A stretch of 64,000 nucleotides of DNA, taken from assembly GCF_029382255.1 (NCBI RefSeq), contig NZ_JARLLG010000007.1, positions 151,680 through 215,679 on the forward strand, written 5' to 3'. The position numbers and the translations under genes are program-made. Below the pieces are notes generated by a model, which worked only from the letters and a program-made list of their open reading frames with translations, did no database searches and was not told the DNA's origin. Shown one piece after another: positions 31,647 to 41,293 of this stretch. Numbering within the stretch: position 1 is the first letter of the stretch; the number at the start of each line of letters is the position of its first letter. This stretch comes from Isoptericola croceus (GTDB taxonomy: Bacteria > Actinomycetota > Actinomycetes > Actinomycetales > Cellulomonadaceae).

Positions 31647-34223
31647 TCAGAGCGCGGCGGCGTCGACCTCCTGCGCGGCCAGTGCTCGCTCGGTGCCGGC
31701 CAGCGCCTCGATCACCATCCGCCGCAGGGCGGCCGGTGCGTCGGCGTGCGTGTCGAGCCAGCCGCGCACGGTGTCCCGCAGTCGCGCCGACGCGAGGGGT
31801 GCCGGGTAGAGACCCTCGATGAGCTCCTCGGCGATGTGGTAGCTGCGCGTCTGCCAGATCGGCAGCAGCGCGTCCACGTAGCGCTGGGCGAACGGGGCGA
31901 GCACGGCGGGGTCGGTCACCTGGACGAAACCGGCGGCGGTCGCCCGGATGATCGCGTTGGGCGCGTCGGCGTCGTCGACCACGGAGGCGAACGCCCGCTC
32001 CTTGCCGTCGACGGTCGGCGTCGCCGCGCGGGCCCGGGCGGCAGCCTGGCGGCCGGACGCGGTGTCGTCGTCGGCCAGGGCCGTGTCGATCTCGTCGTCG
32101 CCGGCCGCGCCGAGCTGGACCAGCCCCTGCAGGAGCTCCCAGCGCAGGTCCGTGTCGACCGCCAGTCCGTCGAGCTCGACCGAACCGTCGAGCAGCCCGC
32201 GCAGCGGGACGGCGTGGGCGTCGGTGGAGGCGAGCGTCGCGAAGTACTTGACGAGCTGCAGCTGGAGGTCGGAGCCGGCGGCGGCGCTCTGCGCGAGCGT
32301 CCACAGTGTGTCGCCGACGCGTTCGAGGGTGTCGGCCCGGCGCTCCGGAGCCACGTACGAGCGTGCGGCGAGACCGAGCTGGGCCAGGGTGGTGCGGACC
32401 GTGGTGGACTCGGTCTCCGCCGCGATGTTGCCCAGCACCAGGTCGACGTACGCCGATGCCGGGGTCTCGCCGTCGCGCACCGCGTCCCACACCGAGCCCC
32501 ACACGAGCGAGCGGGCGAGCGGGTCGCTGATGCGTGAGAGGTTCTCGAGGGCGAAGGCGAGCGAGGAGTCGTCCAGGCGGACCTTGGCGTAGGCCAGGTC
32601 GTCGTCGTTGACCAGGACGAGGTGGGGCCGGGTGAGGCCGATGAGGTCGGGCACCGAGGTCCGCGCGCCGTCGACGTCGACCTGCACGGACCGCGTGCGG
32701 ACGACGGCGCCGGTCTCGTCGAGGTCGTAGCAGCCGATCCCGAGGCGGTGCGGACGGATCGTCGGGTGGTCGGCAGGTGCCGTCTGCTCGATGTGGAACA
32801 CCGCGATCCGGCGGTGGTCGTCCAGCTCGATCGCGGGCCGCAGCGTGTTGACGCCGGCGGTCTCGAGCCAGATCTTCGACCAGGCCGTCAGGTCGCGCCC
32901 GCTGGTGGCCTCGAGCTCGACCAGGAGGTCGGGGAGCTCGGTGTTGCCCCAGGCGTGCTTGCGGAAGTAGGCCGAGACGCCGCTGACGAACTCCTCACGG
33001 CCCACCCAGGCGACGAGCTGCTTGAGCACGGAGGCGCCCTTGGCGTAGGTGATGCCGTCGAAGTTGACCTGGACGTCCTCGAGGTCGTCGATCGCCGCGA
33101 CGATCGGGTGCGTGGACGGCAGCTGGTCCTGACGGTAGGCCCAGGTCTTCTCCATCGCGTTGAACGTGGTCCACGCGGCCTCCCACTCGGTGGCCTCGGC
33201 CGTGGCGAGCGTGGACACGTACTCGGCGAACGACTCGTTGAGCCACAGGTCGTTCCACCACCTCATGGTGACCAGGTCACCGAACCACATGTGCGCGAGC
33301 TCGTGCAGCACCGTCACCACGCGGCGCTCGCGCACGGCGTCGGTGACCTGGGAGCGGAACACGTAGGACTCGGTGAAGGTGACGCAGCCCGGGTTCTCCA
33401 TCGCGCCCATGTTGTACTCGGGCACGAACAGCTGGTCGTACTTGTCGAACGGGTAGGGAACGCCGAAGGTCTCCTCGTAGAACGCGAAGCCCTGGCGCGT
33501 CGTGGTCATGATCGCCTCGGCGTCGAGGTGCTCGGACAACGACGAGCGGCAGAACACGCCCAGCGGGATCGTGCGACCGTCCGACGACGTCACCTCGCCG
33601 CGCTCCACGGCGTACGGGCCGGCGACCAGCGCCGCGAGATAGGTGGAGATGCGCGGAGTGGGCCCGAACTCCCAGCGGGCGGCCGCGACCTCGGGCTCCG
33701 TGGCGTGCTCGGCGGGCGTCGGCTCCGGAGTCGGCTGGTTCGAGACGACGTGCCACGCGGCCGGGGCCGTGACGGTGAGCTGGAAGGGCGCCTTGAGGTC
33801 CGGCTGCTCGAACGTCGCGAAGACGCGCCGGGCGTCCGGGACCTCGAACTGCGTGTAGAGGTAGACCTCGCCGTCGACCGGGTCGACGAAGCGGTGCAGA
33901 CCCTCGCCCGTGTTCATGTAGGCGCAGTCGGCGACGACGCGCACCTCGTTCTCGGCGGTGAGCCCGTCGAGGGTGATGCGCGAGTCGCCGAAGACCTCGG
34001 CGACGTCGAGCGCGCGGCCGTTGAGCGTCACCTCGCGGAGCGTGGGGGCGACCAGGTCGAGGAAGGTGCTCGCTCCCTCGGTCGCGGAGAACCGGATGAC
34101 GGTCGTGGACGAGAACGTCTCCGGACCGGTGGTCAGGTCGAGGTCGACGGCGTACGACTCGACGGTGGTGATGACCCCGGCGCGCTCGATCGCTTCGACG
34201 CGGGTCAGGTTCTCTCCGGGCAC
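31647..34223 (-). CDS. pepN: Aminopeptidase N (M1 family zinc metallopeptidase)
   Basis: An 858-residue M1 peptidase. Substrate-anchoring GAMENPG, zinc site HELAHMWFGDLVTMRWWNDLWLNESFAEY (HExxH plus the distal Glu) and the C-terminal helical ERAP1-like domain are all present. No signal peptide, so it is cytoplasmic. It removes N-terminal residues from peptides, completing protein turnover. GTG at 34223 with GGGAG upstream. Length is normal for actinobacterial PepN. Confidence 0.95.
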   Translation of the reverse strand: MPGENLTRVEAIERAGVITTVESYAVDLDLTTGPETFSSTTVIRFSATEGASTFLDLVAPTLREVTLNGRALDVAEVFGDSRITLDGLTAENEVRVVADCAYMNTGEGLHRFVDPVDGEVYLYTQFEVPDARRVFATFEQPDLKAPFQLTVTAPAAWHVVSNQPTPEPTPAEHATEPEVAAARWEFGPTPRISTYLAALVAGPYAVERGEVTSSDGRTIPLGVFCRSSLSEHLDAEAIMTTTRQGFAFYEETFGVPYPFDKYDQLFVPEYNMGAMENPGCVTFTESYVFRSQVTDAVRERRVVTVLHELAHMWFGDLVTMRWWNDLWLNESFAEYVSTLATAEATEWEAAWTTFNAMEKTWAYRQDQLPSTHPIVAAIDDLEDVQVNFDGITYAKGASVLKQLVAWVGREEFVSGVSAYFRKHAWGNTELPDLLVELEATSGRDLTAWSKIWLETAGVNTLRPAIELDDHRRIAVFHIEQTAPADHPTIRPHRLGIGCYDLDETGAVVRTRSVQVDVDGARTSVPDLIGLTRPHLVLVNDDDLAYAKVRLDDSSLAFALENLSRISDPLARSLVWGSVWDAVRDGETPASAYVDLVLGNIAAETESTTVRTTLAQLGLAARSYVAPERRADTLERVGDTLWTLAQSAAAGSDLQLQLVKYFATLASTDAHAVPLRGLLDGSVELDGLAVDTDLRWELLQGLVQLGAAGDDEIDTALADDDTASGRQAAARARAATPTVDGKERAFASVVDDADAPNAIIRATAAGFVQVTDPAVLAPFAQRYVDALLPIWQTRSYHIAEELIEGLYPAPLASARLRDTVRGWLDTHADAPAALRRMVIEALAGTERALAAQEVDAAAL

Positions 34224-34425
34224 GGGTGCTCCCTGGGACGGTGACGGGTGGCGACGACCACGAGGTCGTCGCGGTCGCGTGCGTCGATCATGCCACCTCG
34301 GCCGCGGCCGTCCGAATGGATTCTCGGACGGGTTCGACCTGCGTCACCTGGTCATGACATCCTTCGCTGTGCGCGTCAGCGCGCCGGCCGGCCGTACCGG
34401 CCGTCCGTCCCGGGAGGGAGCTCCG

Positions 34426-35466
34426 ATGTCCGGCACCGTGCCGCCGCCCCCACCGCCTGGTCCTGCCCCGCAGGGTCCGGGCGACGACGCTGGGAGCACG
34501 TCCGTGCGACGTGCGGCCTCCGCGTCGACGCCGCCGTCGTTCGCACCCGGTTCGCTCCCCGACGGCCAGGCGACGGTCGTGCAGCAGCCGGCGACGGCCG
34601 CGCAGCAGCCGACGGCGGTCCATGCCCCGATACCGGCTGCACCCGCGCCGTCGGCCCCGGCTGTGCCCGCACCGACCCAGGTGCACCCTCCGCAGGCGCC
34701 TCAGCAGCAGTCGTACACCGCGCCGGTACGGCAGCCCGCGTACCAGCAGGCTGCCTACCAGCAGGCTGCCTACCAGCAGCCGAGCTTTCAGCAGGCCCCG
34801 CAGCAGCAGTACGGGTACACCCCCCAGCAGTATGCCTACCAGCAGGCGTCGGCCGCGCCTCCGCCCGGCACGGCACAGAACCCCGCAGCGCCGGCCCCGT
34901 CACGACGCACGCGGCTGACTCCGGGGTGGATCGCGTTCATCGCGGTCGACGCGATCCTGATCATCGTGGCGATCGGGTTCGCGTTCAACGCGCTCAGGGG
35001 TGCGGACGCACCGGCGGTCGACGCCGGCACGGACCCGGACGCCGTCGCGAGCCAGGACGCCCAGGGCGACGCGGACGAGGGCGACGCCGACGTGGACGTG
35101 GCGGACCCGGGAGCTTCCGTCGCCCAGTTCGCCGCGCCCTCGCGCAACATCTCCTGCGAGATCTTCGAGAACCAGGTCTCGTGCGCGATCGCGGAGCTGA
35201 ACCAGCAGCCGGCTCCGGTGGAGGACTGCGACGGCACGACCGGCTACGTGGTCACCCTGGACGAGGAGGGGACGGTCGCCCTGCCGTGCGTCCCGGGCTC
35301 CGACAAGCCGAAGAAGGCACCGAAGAAGCGGGACCAGGTGGCCTACGGCGACTCGGTGACCGAAGGAGACTTCACCTGTTCGAGCCGGCAGGACGGCATG
35401 TACTGCCAGCACGACCCGACGGGCAAGGGCTTCTCGCTGGCCCGGGCCGGAGTCGGGACCTACTGA
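34426..35466 (+). CDS. Single-pass protein with Pro/Gln/Tyr-rich N-terminus and Cys-containing outer domain
   Basis: A 346-residue protein of unknown function. Residues 1 to about 155 are low complexity: Pro-rich, then Gln/Tyr repeats with three consecutive AYQQ units. One membrane helix (GWIAFIAVDAILIIVAIGFAFNA) follows, then an acidic Asp-rich spacer. The C-terminal extracytoplasmic domain of about 110 residues has six Cys (NISCEIF, VSCAI, EDCDG, ALPC, FTCSS, MYCQHD), compatible with three disulfides. The arrangement (cytoplasmic disordered tail, TM, small disulfide domain) recurs in actinobacteria. ATG with GGGAGGG upstream. Its stop overlaps the convergent PH-domain gene by 7 bases. Confidence 0.75.
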   Translation: MSGTVPPPPPPGPAPQGPGDDAGSTSVRRAASASTPPSFAPGSLPDGQATVVQQPATAAQQPTAVHAPIPAAPAPSAPAVPAPTQVHPPQAPQQQSYTAPVRQPAYQQAAYQQAAYQQPSFQQAPQQQYGYTPQQYAYQQASAAPPPGTAQNPAAPAPSRRTRLTPGWIAFIAVDAILIIVAIGFAFNALRGADAPAVDAGTDPDAVASQDAQGDADEGDADVDVADPGASVAQFAAPSRNISCEIFENQVSCAIAELNQQPAPVEDCDGTTGYVVTLDEEGTVALPCVPGSDKPKKAPKKRDQVAYGDSVTEGDFTCSSRQDGMYCQHDPTGKGFSLARAGVGTY

Positions 35467-37133
35467 CGCGCCGGGCCGGGGACCGGCACGGGCGAGGGAG
35501 CGTCCTCGGGCTCCGGCTCGTTCTCGAGGAACGGCTCGAGCAGGCCGGGAGCAGCCTCGACCGCGAAGGCCAAGGCCTCGTCGGTCGCGATGTCGGGAGC
35601 CTCGTAGACACCCCACCCGGCGGCGGTCATCGCCGAGACGGTGCGCAGACCGAGGCGACGCTGCAGGATCGACTCGCGCAGCGCGATCGTGCTCACGGCG
35701 TCGCGCCGCAGCACGGTGGTGGCCCGGCTCATCAGGCCGGACCGGACCACGAGGTAGCGGCCGGCGATCGTGTGGCCGAGAGAGCGGTACGCCACCACGG
35801 CACTGGCGAGGGCGAAGGCCCAGGACACCGCACCCCACCACAGCGTCGTCATCGGGACGACTCCGTTCGAGGCGAGCCACCCCAGCGTTCCTGTCACCGC
35901 GGCGCCCACGACCGTGGCCCACCAGAGACGACGACGCAGGGCGGCCCGTGGGTGTGGCACCAGCCGGTGGGAAAACGGGCCGGGTGTCATCTCGAGGACG
36001 TCTCCGGCGACACCCTGGGCGACCGAGAGGGGGCCGCGGGGCAGGATCGAGGTCGACCCCGACCAGATGGACAGCCCCGTGGTGATCACCTCGGTGTCGG
36101 CAACCCCCAACCACCGCCACAGCACCGGTTCCGAGACGTGGACACCGCGTAGCCGGCGGTCGTCGCGGTTGACCTCGCGTGTGGTCAAGAGTCCTTGGCG
36201 CGTACGCAGCTGGGTGGAACCGTCTCCGGGAACCCGGGCGAGCTCGAAGCGCCAGTGCGTGCTGAAGAACCCTACGGCCCGTGCCATGGTGCCGATCACC
36301 AACACGGCGATCAGTGTGATGCCGATCGTGACGGTCCAGCCGACCTCCCCCGGACCGAGGTTTTGCCGGATCCATGTCTCGGGGTCGAGGCCGAACATCG
36401 CGACGAGCCAGTACGCGCCCCACAGCAGACCCGCTGCGGCGACCACGGACCAGACACCGACGACGTTGTAGACGACCCAGGACGGCCGGAACCGTGCGAT
36501 GACCTGCTTGGCCGATCGATCCGCGCTGCTGGGCCCGGTGGGTACGTCTGTGCGGTCCGGGGGAGCGGTTCGCGCTCCCGGCGCCACCGACTCCGTCGAA
36601 AGCAGAGTCTGACGCAGCGCTGCGGCGTCGTGGCGGTTCAGTGCGTCCAGGGACAGCGCGGACTCTCCGGTGGCAAGCTGCTGCCCGGCGCCGATCAGGA
36701 CGACCCGCAGCCCGGCGAGGCGATGACGCAGCTTGGCCGTCACGTCGATGCTACGAATCCGGTCGCGGCGCACCGAGCGGTAGCGCCGTACGACGATGCC
36801 GGTGCGGCGCTCGACATACTCGTCAGACATTCGGTAGCGCGTGAAGGTCCACCGCAGCGCATCGCGGGCGGCACCGATCACACCGAGGACGGCGACGAGG
36901 ACGAAGGGCCACATCGCACCCCAGGTCGGGTCAACGCCTATCACCCAGGTCGCGATCGCCGCGGGTGTCAGCGACAGAAGGGACTGTGCGACGTCGACCC
37001 AGATCATCTTGGCGTCCAGGCGCAGCCACGATGCGGTGCCTGCGGTCACCGGAACCTCACGTTCGAGGACGGTTTCGTCGACCACCTGGGTGTCGGCGCC
37101 CGGTTCGGTGTCGGCGCCTTGATGCCGCGTCAT
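35460..37133 (-). CDS. Bacterial PH-domain membrane protein (bPH_2, YdbT-like)
   Basis: A 557-residue multi-pass protein. It has tandem bacterial pleckstrin-homology segments of the former DUF304 family: WTFTRYRMSDEYVERRTGIVVRRYRSVRRDRIRSIDV in the first; RTRQGLLTTREVNRDDRRLRGVHVSEPVLWRWLGVADTEVITTG in the second; IAGRYLVVRSGLMSRATTVLRRDAVSTIALRESILQRRLGL in the third. Paired membrane helices separate them. The function of the family is not established. ATG overlaps the stop of the upstream YdbS-like gene (ATGA), the usual ydbS-ydbT arrangement. Confidence 0.88.
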   Translation of the reverse strand: MTRHQGADTEPGADTQVVDETVLEREVPVTAGTASWLRLDAKMIWVDVAQSLLSLTPAAIATWVIGVDPTWGAMWPFVLVAVLGVIGAARDALRWTFTRYRMSDEYVERRTGIVVRRYRSVRRDRIRSIDVTAKLRHRLAGLRVVLIGAGQQLATGESALSLDALNRHDAAALRQTLLSTESVAPGARTAPPDRTDVPTGPSSADRSAKQVIARFRPSWVVYNVVGVWSVVAAAGLLWGAYWLVAMFGLDPETWIRQNLGPGEVGWTVTIGITLIAVLVIGTMARAVGFFSTHWRFELARVPGDGSTQLRTRQGLLTTREVNRDDRRLRGVHVSEPVLWRWLGVADTEVITTGLSIWSGSTSILPRGPLSVAQGVAGDVLEMTPGPFSHRLVPHPRAALRRRLWWATVVGAAVTGTLGWLASNGVVPMTTLWWGAVSWAFALASAVVAYRSLGHTIAGRYLVVRSGLMSRATTVLRRDAVSTIALRESILQRRLGLRTVSAMTAAGWGVYEAPDIATDEALAFAVEAAPGLLEPFLENEPEPEDAPSPVPVPGPARQ

Positions 37134-37657
37134 GTGGCGTCCCCGGGGATACGCTCCACGACGAGCGTGAGCTGTTCGGCGACTGCTTCGGCGACGTCCG
37201 CGTCCAGCCCGACGATCTTGATCGCGCCGCTCGACGACGCCGTGGTGACCCGCAGGGTTGCGAGGCCGAGCGCCTGCTCGAGAGGCCCACGCACGGCGTC
37301 GACGGTCTGGACACGGGACAGCGGTGCCACCCGCCACTCCCGCACGACACACCCCGTCAGCCCGTAGACCGCCTCGTCGGTGGTCTCCCAGCGGTGCACG
37401 GTGGACCGCCACCGTGGTTCGACGAGGGTCCGGGCCGCCGTCCACACGGCGGCCAGCACGATCGGTGCGGTGAGCCATGCCCGGGCCGGCTCCCACAACC
37501 AGGCGACCGCCACCAGCACGAGCAGGACGACCCCTGACGTGCAGAGCCCTCGCAGTGTCCACCAGCGCACGGCGCGGGGATCGACACGGTGCACGGGCGG
37601 GCGGAGCGTCCGGGGGACGGGGCGCGGCTCGACGTCCGGGGGCGGGAGGTTCGGCAT
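37130..37657 (-). CDS. Bacterial PH-domain protein (bPH_2, YdbS-like)
   Basis: A 175-residue protein with a Pro-rich N-terminus, two membrane helices (about 37-55 and 62-78) and one bPH_2 domain (HRWETTDEAVYGLTGCVVREWRVAPLSRVQTVDAVRGPLEQALGLATLRVTT). It is the short partner of the next gene, with a 4-base overlap. The pair probably forms a membrane complex; in Bacillus, YdbS/YdbT were linked to resistance to membrane-active amyloliquecidin-type compounds. Transfer of that role here is inference. Confidence 0.87.
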   Translation of the reverse strand: MPNLPPPDVEPRPVPRTLRPPVHRVDPRAVRWWTLRGLCTSGVVLLVLVAVAWLWEPARAWLTAPIVLAAVWTAARTLVEPRWRSTVHRWETTDEAVYGLTGCVVREWRVAPLSRVQTVDAVRGPLEQALGLATLRVTTASSSGAIKIVGLDADVAEAVAEQLTLVVERIPGDAT

Positions 37658-37716
37658 GCCGCCAGCCTGGCACCCCTGCGGCTCGCGCGGGAGTGCCAGA
37701 CGTCATGGTCCGCCTG

Positions 37717-39729
37717 CTACCAGATCCGCACCCGCTCGTCAGCGGGCAGGTACAGCGCGTCGGACGCCGCGACGTCGTACGCCTCGTAGTACTCGTCGAC
37801 GTTGCGCACGACGCCGTTGCACCGGAACTCGTTGGGCGAGTGCGGATCGGTGGCGAGCCGCCGCACGACCTCCTCGTCACGGCCCTTGGCCTGCCACACC
37901 TGGGCCCAGCCGAGGAACACCCGCTGCAGGCCGGTCAGACCGTCGACCACCGGGGCGTCGTCGAGCGAGCCGCCCAGCGCGATCCGGTAGGCCTTGATCG
38001 CGATCGACAGCCCGCCGAGGTCACCGATGTTCTCGCCGATCGTCAGCGCCCCGTTGACGCGGGCGGCCTCGTCGGTCAGCTGTGCGGGCCGGTAGGCGCC
38101 GTACTGGTCGATGAGCGCCTTCGTGCGCTGCTCGAACTCGGCGCGGTCGGAGGACGTCCACCAGTCCTCGAGCCGCCCGTCCCCGTCGTACTTCGAGCCC
38201 TGGTCGTCGAACCCGTGGCCGATCTCGTGGCCGATCACCGCGCCGATCCCGCCGAAGTTCACCGCGTCCTCCGCGTCCGGGTCGAAGAACGGCGGCTGCA
38301 GGATCGCCGCGGGGAACACGATCTCGTTCATCCCCGGGTTGTAGTAGGCGTTGACCGTCTGAGGGGTCATGAACCACTCGTCGCGGTCGAGCGGCCGGCC
38401 GATCTTGCCGAGCTCGTAGTCCTGCTCGAACGCGTGCGCGCGGCGCACGTTGCCCACCAGGTCGTCGCCGGAGATCTCGAGTCCGGAGTAGTCGCGCCAC
38501 CGCACGGGGTAGCCCACCTTGGGGGTGAACTTCTCCAGCTTGGTCAGCGCGCGCTGCTTGGTCTCGTCGGTCATCCAGTCCAGGTTCTCGATGGACTCCC
38601 GGTAGGCGGCCACGAGGTACGAGACGAGCTCGTCCATGCGCTCCTTGTGGCTGGGCGGGAAATGCCGGGCCACGTACTCCTGGCCGACGGCCTCGCCGAG
38701 CGCACCCTGCACGACAGTGACGGCACGCTTCCACCGCTCGCGCACCTCCTGCGCGCCGGAGAGGGTGCGACCGTAGAAGTCGAAGTTCGCCTCCACGACG
38801 GCGTCGGCCAGGTAGGGCGCACGGGCGGTGATCAGGTGGTAGGCGGCCCACAGCTTCCAGTCGGCGAGGTCGCCCGACTCCCACAGCGCGGCGAAGCCGG
38901 TGGCGAACGACGGCTCGCGCACCACCAGGTCGTCGAGCGAGCCGTCCGGGGCGCCCAGCGCCTCGGCCCAGCCCGCCCAGTCGAAGCCGGGCGCCGAGGC
39001 GACCAGGTCGTCGAACGTCGTGGGGTTGTAGGTCTCGGTGGCGTCGCGGTCGCGCACCACGTCCCAGTGGTGCCCGGCGAGCTGCGTCTCCAGCGCGACG
39101 ACGCGCTCGGCCGCGTCGGCCGCCGTCGTGCCCCAGGCGTCCTGCCCGACGCCGGCGATCGCCAGCATGCGCGTCACGTGCGGGGTGTACTTGGCCCGGA
39201 TGGGGGCGTACTGGTCCTCGCGGTAGTACGCCTCGTCGGGCAGGCCGATGCCGCCCTGGACGAAGTACGTCACGTACGTCTCGGGGTCCTTGGCGTCGTT
39301 GTCGACGTAGAAGGCGACCGCGCCGCCGCCGCCGGTGCGCTGCACCGTGCCGAGCACGCGGGCGAGGGACGCCTTGTCGGCGGCGTCACGGATCGCGGCG
39401 AGCTCGTCGAGCACCGGCGAGATGCCCAGCGCCTCGACCCGCTCGGTGTCCATGAAGCTCGCGTACAGGTCGCCCACTTGCGCCTGGGAGCCCGTCGCCG
39501 CACCACGCCGGGCCGCGGCGCCCGCGTCGGTGATGATCTCGCGGACCTGCTCCTCGGCCGCGTCGTGCAGGGCACGGAACGCGCCGTCCATGGAGCGGTC
39601 GGCCGGGATCTCGTACGAGTCGAGCCAGCGGCCGTTGACGTGGCGGAACAGGTCGTCCTGGGGGCGGGTCGCGTCGTCGAGTGCTGATGTGTCGATGCCG
39701 GACCGCAGCCCGGTCGCGTCGGTCGTCAT
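37717..39729 (-). CDS. M13-family zinc metallopeptidase (neprilysin/PepO-like)
   Basis: A 670-residue peptidase of normal M13 length. N-terminal M13_N helical domain (RPQDDLFRHVNGRWLDSYEIPADRSMDGAF), then NAYYNPGMNEIVFPAAILQPPFF, the zinc site GAVIGHEIGHGFDDQGSKYDGDG (HExxH) and the downstream ENIGDLGGLSIA Glu/Asp motif. C-terminal RCNGVVRNVDEYYEAYDV resembles the family terminus. There is no signal peptide, so it is probably cytoplasmic, as are PepO homologues. It degrades peptides. Confidence 0.95.
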   Translation of the reverse strand: MTTDATGLRSGIDTSALDDATRPQDDLFRHVNGRWLDSYEIPADRSMDGAFRALHDAAEEQVREIITDAGAAARRGAATGSQAQVGDLYASFMDTERVEALGISPVLDELAAIRDAADKASLARVLGTVQRTGGGGAVAFYVDNDAKDPETYVTYFVQGGIGLPDEAYYREDQYAPIRAKYTPHVTRMLAIAGVGQDAWGTTAADAAERVVALETQLAGHHWDVVRDRDATETYNPTTFDDLVASAPGFDWAGWAEALGAPDGSLDDLVVREPSFATGFAALWESGDLADWKLWAAYHLITARAPYLADAVVEANFDFYGRTLSGAQEVRERWKRAVTVVQGALGEAVGQEYVARHFPPSHKERMDELVSYLVAAYRESIENLDWMTDETKQRALTKLEKFTPKVGYPVRWRDYSGLEISGDDLVGNVRRAHAFEQDYELGKIGRPLDRDEWFMTPQTVNAYYNPGMNEIVFPAAILQPPFFDPDAEDAVNFGGIGAVIGHEIGHGFDDQGSKYDGDGRLEDWWTSSDRAEFEQRTKALIDQYGAYRPAQLTDEAARVNGALTIGENIGDLGGLSIAIKAYRIALGGSLDDAPVVDGLTGLQRVFLGWAQVWQAKGRDEEVVRRLATDPHSPNEFRCNGVVRNVDEYYEAYDVAASDALYLPADERVRIW

Positions 39730-39810
39730 GGCGCCAGACTACGCACCGGTCGGGGTGCGCCCCGTGAGACGGGGCGGCGAGGTGGTCGGCGCGTGGGTGA
39801 GAATGTGGCC

Positions 39811-40269
<459 letters not shown>

Positions 40270-40270
40270 C

Positions 40271-41293
40271 GTGCCCGAGGGGCACACCGTCCACCGGCTC
40301 GCCCGCACCCTGCACGAGCTCTTCGCCGGCCGGCCGGTCCGCGTCACCAGCCCCCAGGGCAGGTTCGCGGCGGGCGCGTCCCTGCTCGACGGCGGCACGT
40401 TCGTCAGGGCCGAGGCCTGGGGCAAGCAGCTCTTCGTCGGCTTCGCGGCCGGTGCCACGGCCGATCCCTCGGCCGACGCCTCCGGCGCGGAGCACTGGCT
40501 GCGCGTCCACCTGGGGCTCTACGGTGCCTGGACGTTCGCCGGTGACGGCAGTGCCGACGTCGTGCACGCCATCGGGGCGCCGCGCCGCCGCATCGGCGAG
40601 CGGGACTCCACCCCACCACCCGGGCCGCAGGGTCCGGCGGGGCCGTGGGCACCACCACCACCGCGCGGGGCCGTCCGGGCACGCCTGGTGGGTCCGCACG
40701 CCGTGGCGGACCTGACCGGCCCGACCGCGTGCGAGGTGCTCACGCCGGCGGAGAAGGCGGGCGTGGAGGCGAGGCTCGGCCCGGACCCGATCCGGCCGGA
40801 CGGCGGTCGTGGCTCGCTCGACGTGGCGCGCGCGGCGTTCGTGGCACGGGTGCGGCGGTCGCGCGTGACCGTCGGGCAGCAGCTCATGGACCAGGCGGTG
40901 ATCGCGGGGGTGGGCAACATCTACCGCGCCGAGGCGCTGTTCCGCGCCGGTATCGACCCGCTGGCTCCGGGACGCGACGTGCCGCAGGACGCGCTCGGTG
41001 CGATGTGGGACGACCTGGTCGTCCTCATGCGCGACGGCGCCGCCAGCGGCCGGATCGTCACCACACGGCCCGAGCACCGCGACGGCGGGACGGGCAGCGG
41101 GCAGCGGGCTTCGGACGAGCTCCGCCGTCGGACCCGGCAGAACACCGACGACGACCTCGGCGCCGTCCCCGCCGCGGAGGCGTTCTACGTCTACCACCGC
41201 GACGGGCTGTCGTGCCGGGTGTGCGGCGCGCCCGTCCTGCGCAAGGAGCTGGCCGGGCGCAACCTCTTCTGGTGCGGGGCCTGCCAGAACTAG
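40271..41293 (+). CDS. nei: Endonuclease VIII-like DNA glycosylase (Fpg/Nei family)
   Basis: A 340-residue bifunctional glycosylase/AP-lyase. It starts PEGHTVHRLARTLHELFAG after Met removal, so Pro2 is the nucleophile and Glu3 catalytic; PEGHT is the Nei form. H2TH region: VGQQLMDQAVIAGVGNIYRAEALFRAGIDP. The C-terminal zinc finger has four Cys, CRVCGAPVLRKELAGRNLFWCGAC. An unusual Pro/Gly-rich insertion (STPPPGPQGPAGPWAPPPPRG, near 117-137) sits in the middle. It excises oxidised pyrimidines. Probably co-transcribed with rpiB. Its stop overlaps the convergent kinase-like gene by 4 bases. Confidence 0.93.
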   Translation: MPEGHTVHRLARTLHELFAGRPVRVTSPQGRFAAGASLLDGGTFVRAEAWGKQLFVGFAAGATADPSADASGAEHWLRVHLGLYGAWTFAGDGSADVVHAIGAPRRRIGERDSTPPPGPQGPAGPWAPPPPRGAVRARLVGPHAVADLTGPTACEVLTPAEKAGVEARLGPDPIRPDGGRGSLDVARAAFVARVRRSRVTVGQQLMDQAVIAGVGNIYRAEALFRAGIDPLAPGRDVPQDALGAMWDDLVVLMRDGAASGRIVTTRPEHRDGGTGSGQRASDELRRRTRQNTDDDLGAVPAAEAFYVYHRDGLSCRVCGAPVLRKELAGRNLFWCGACQN

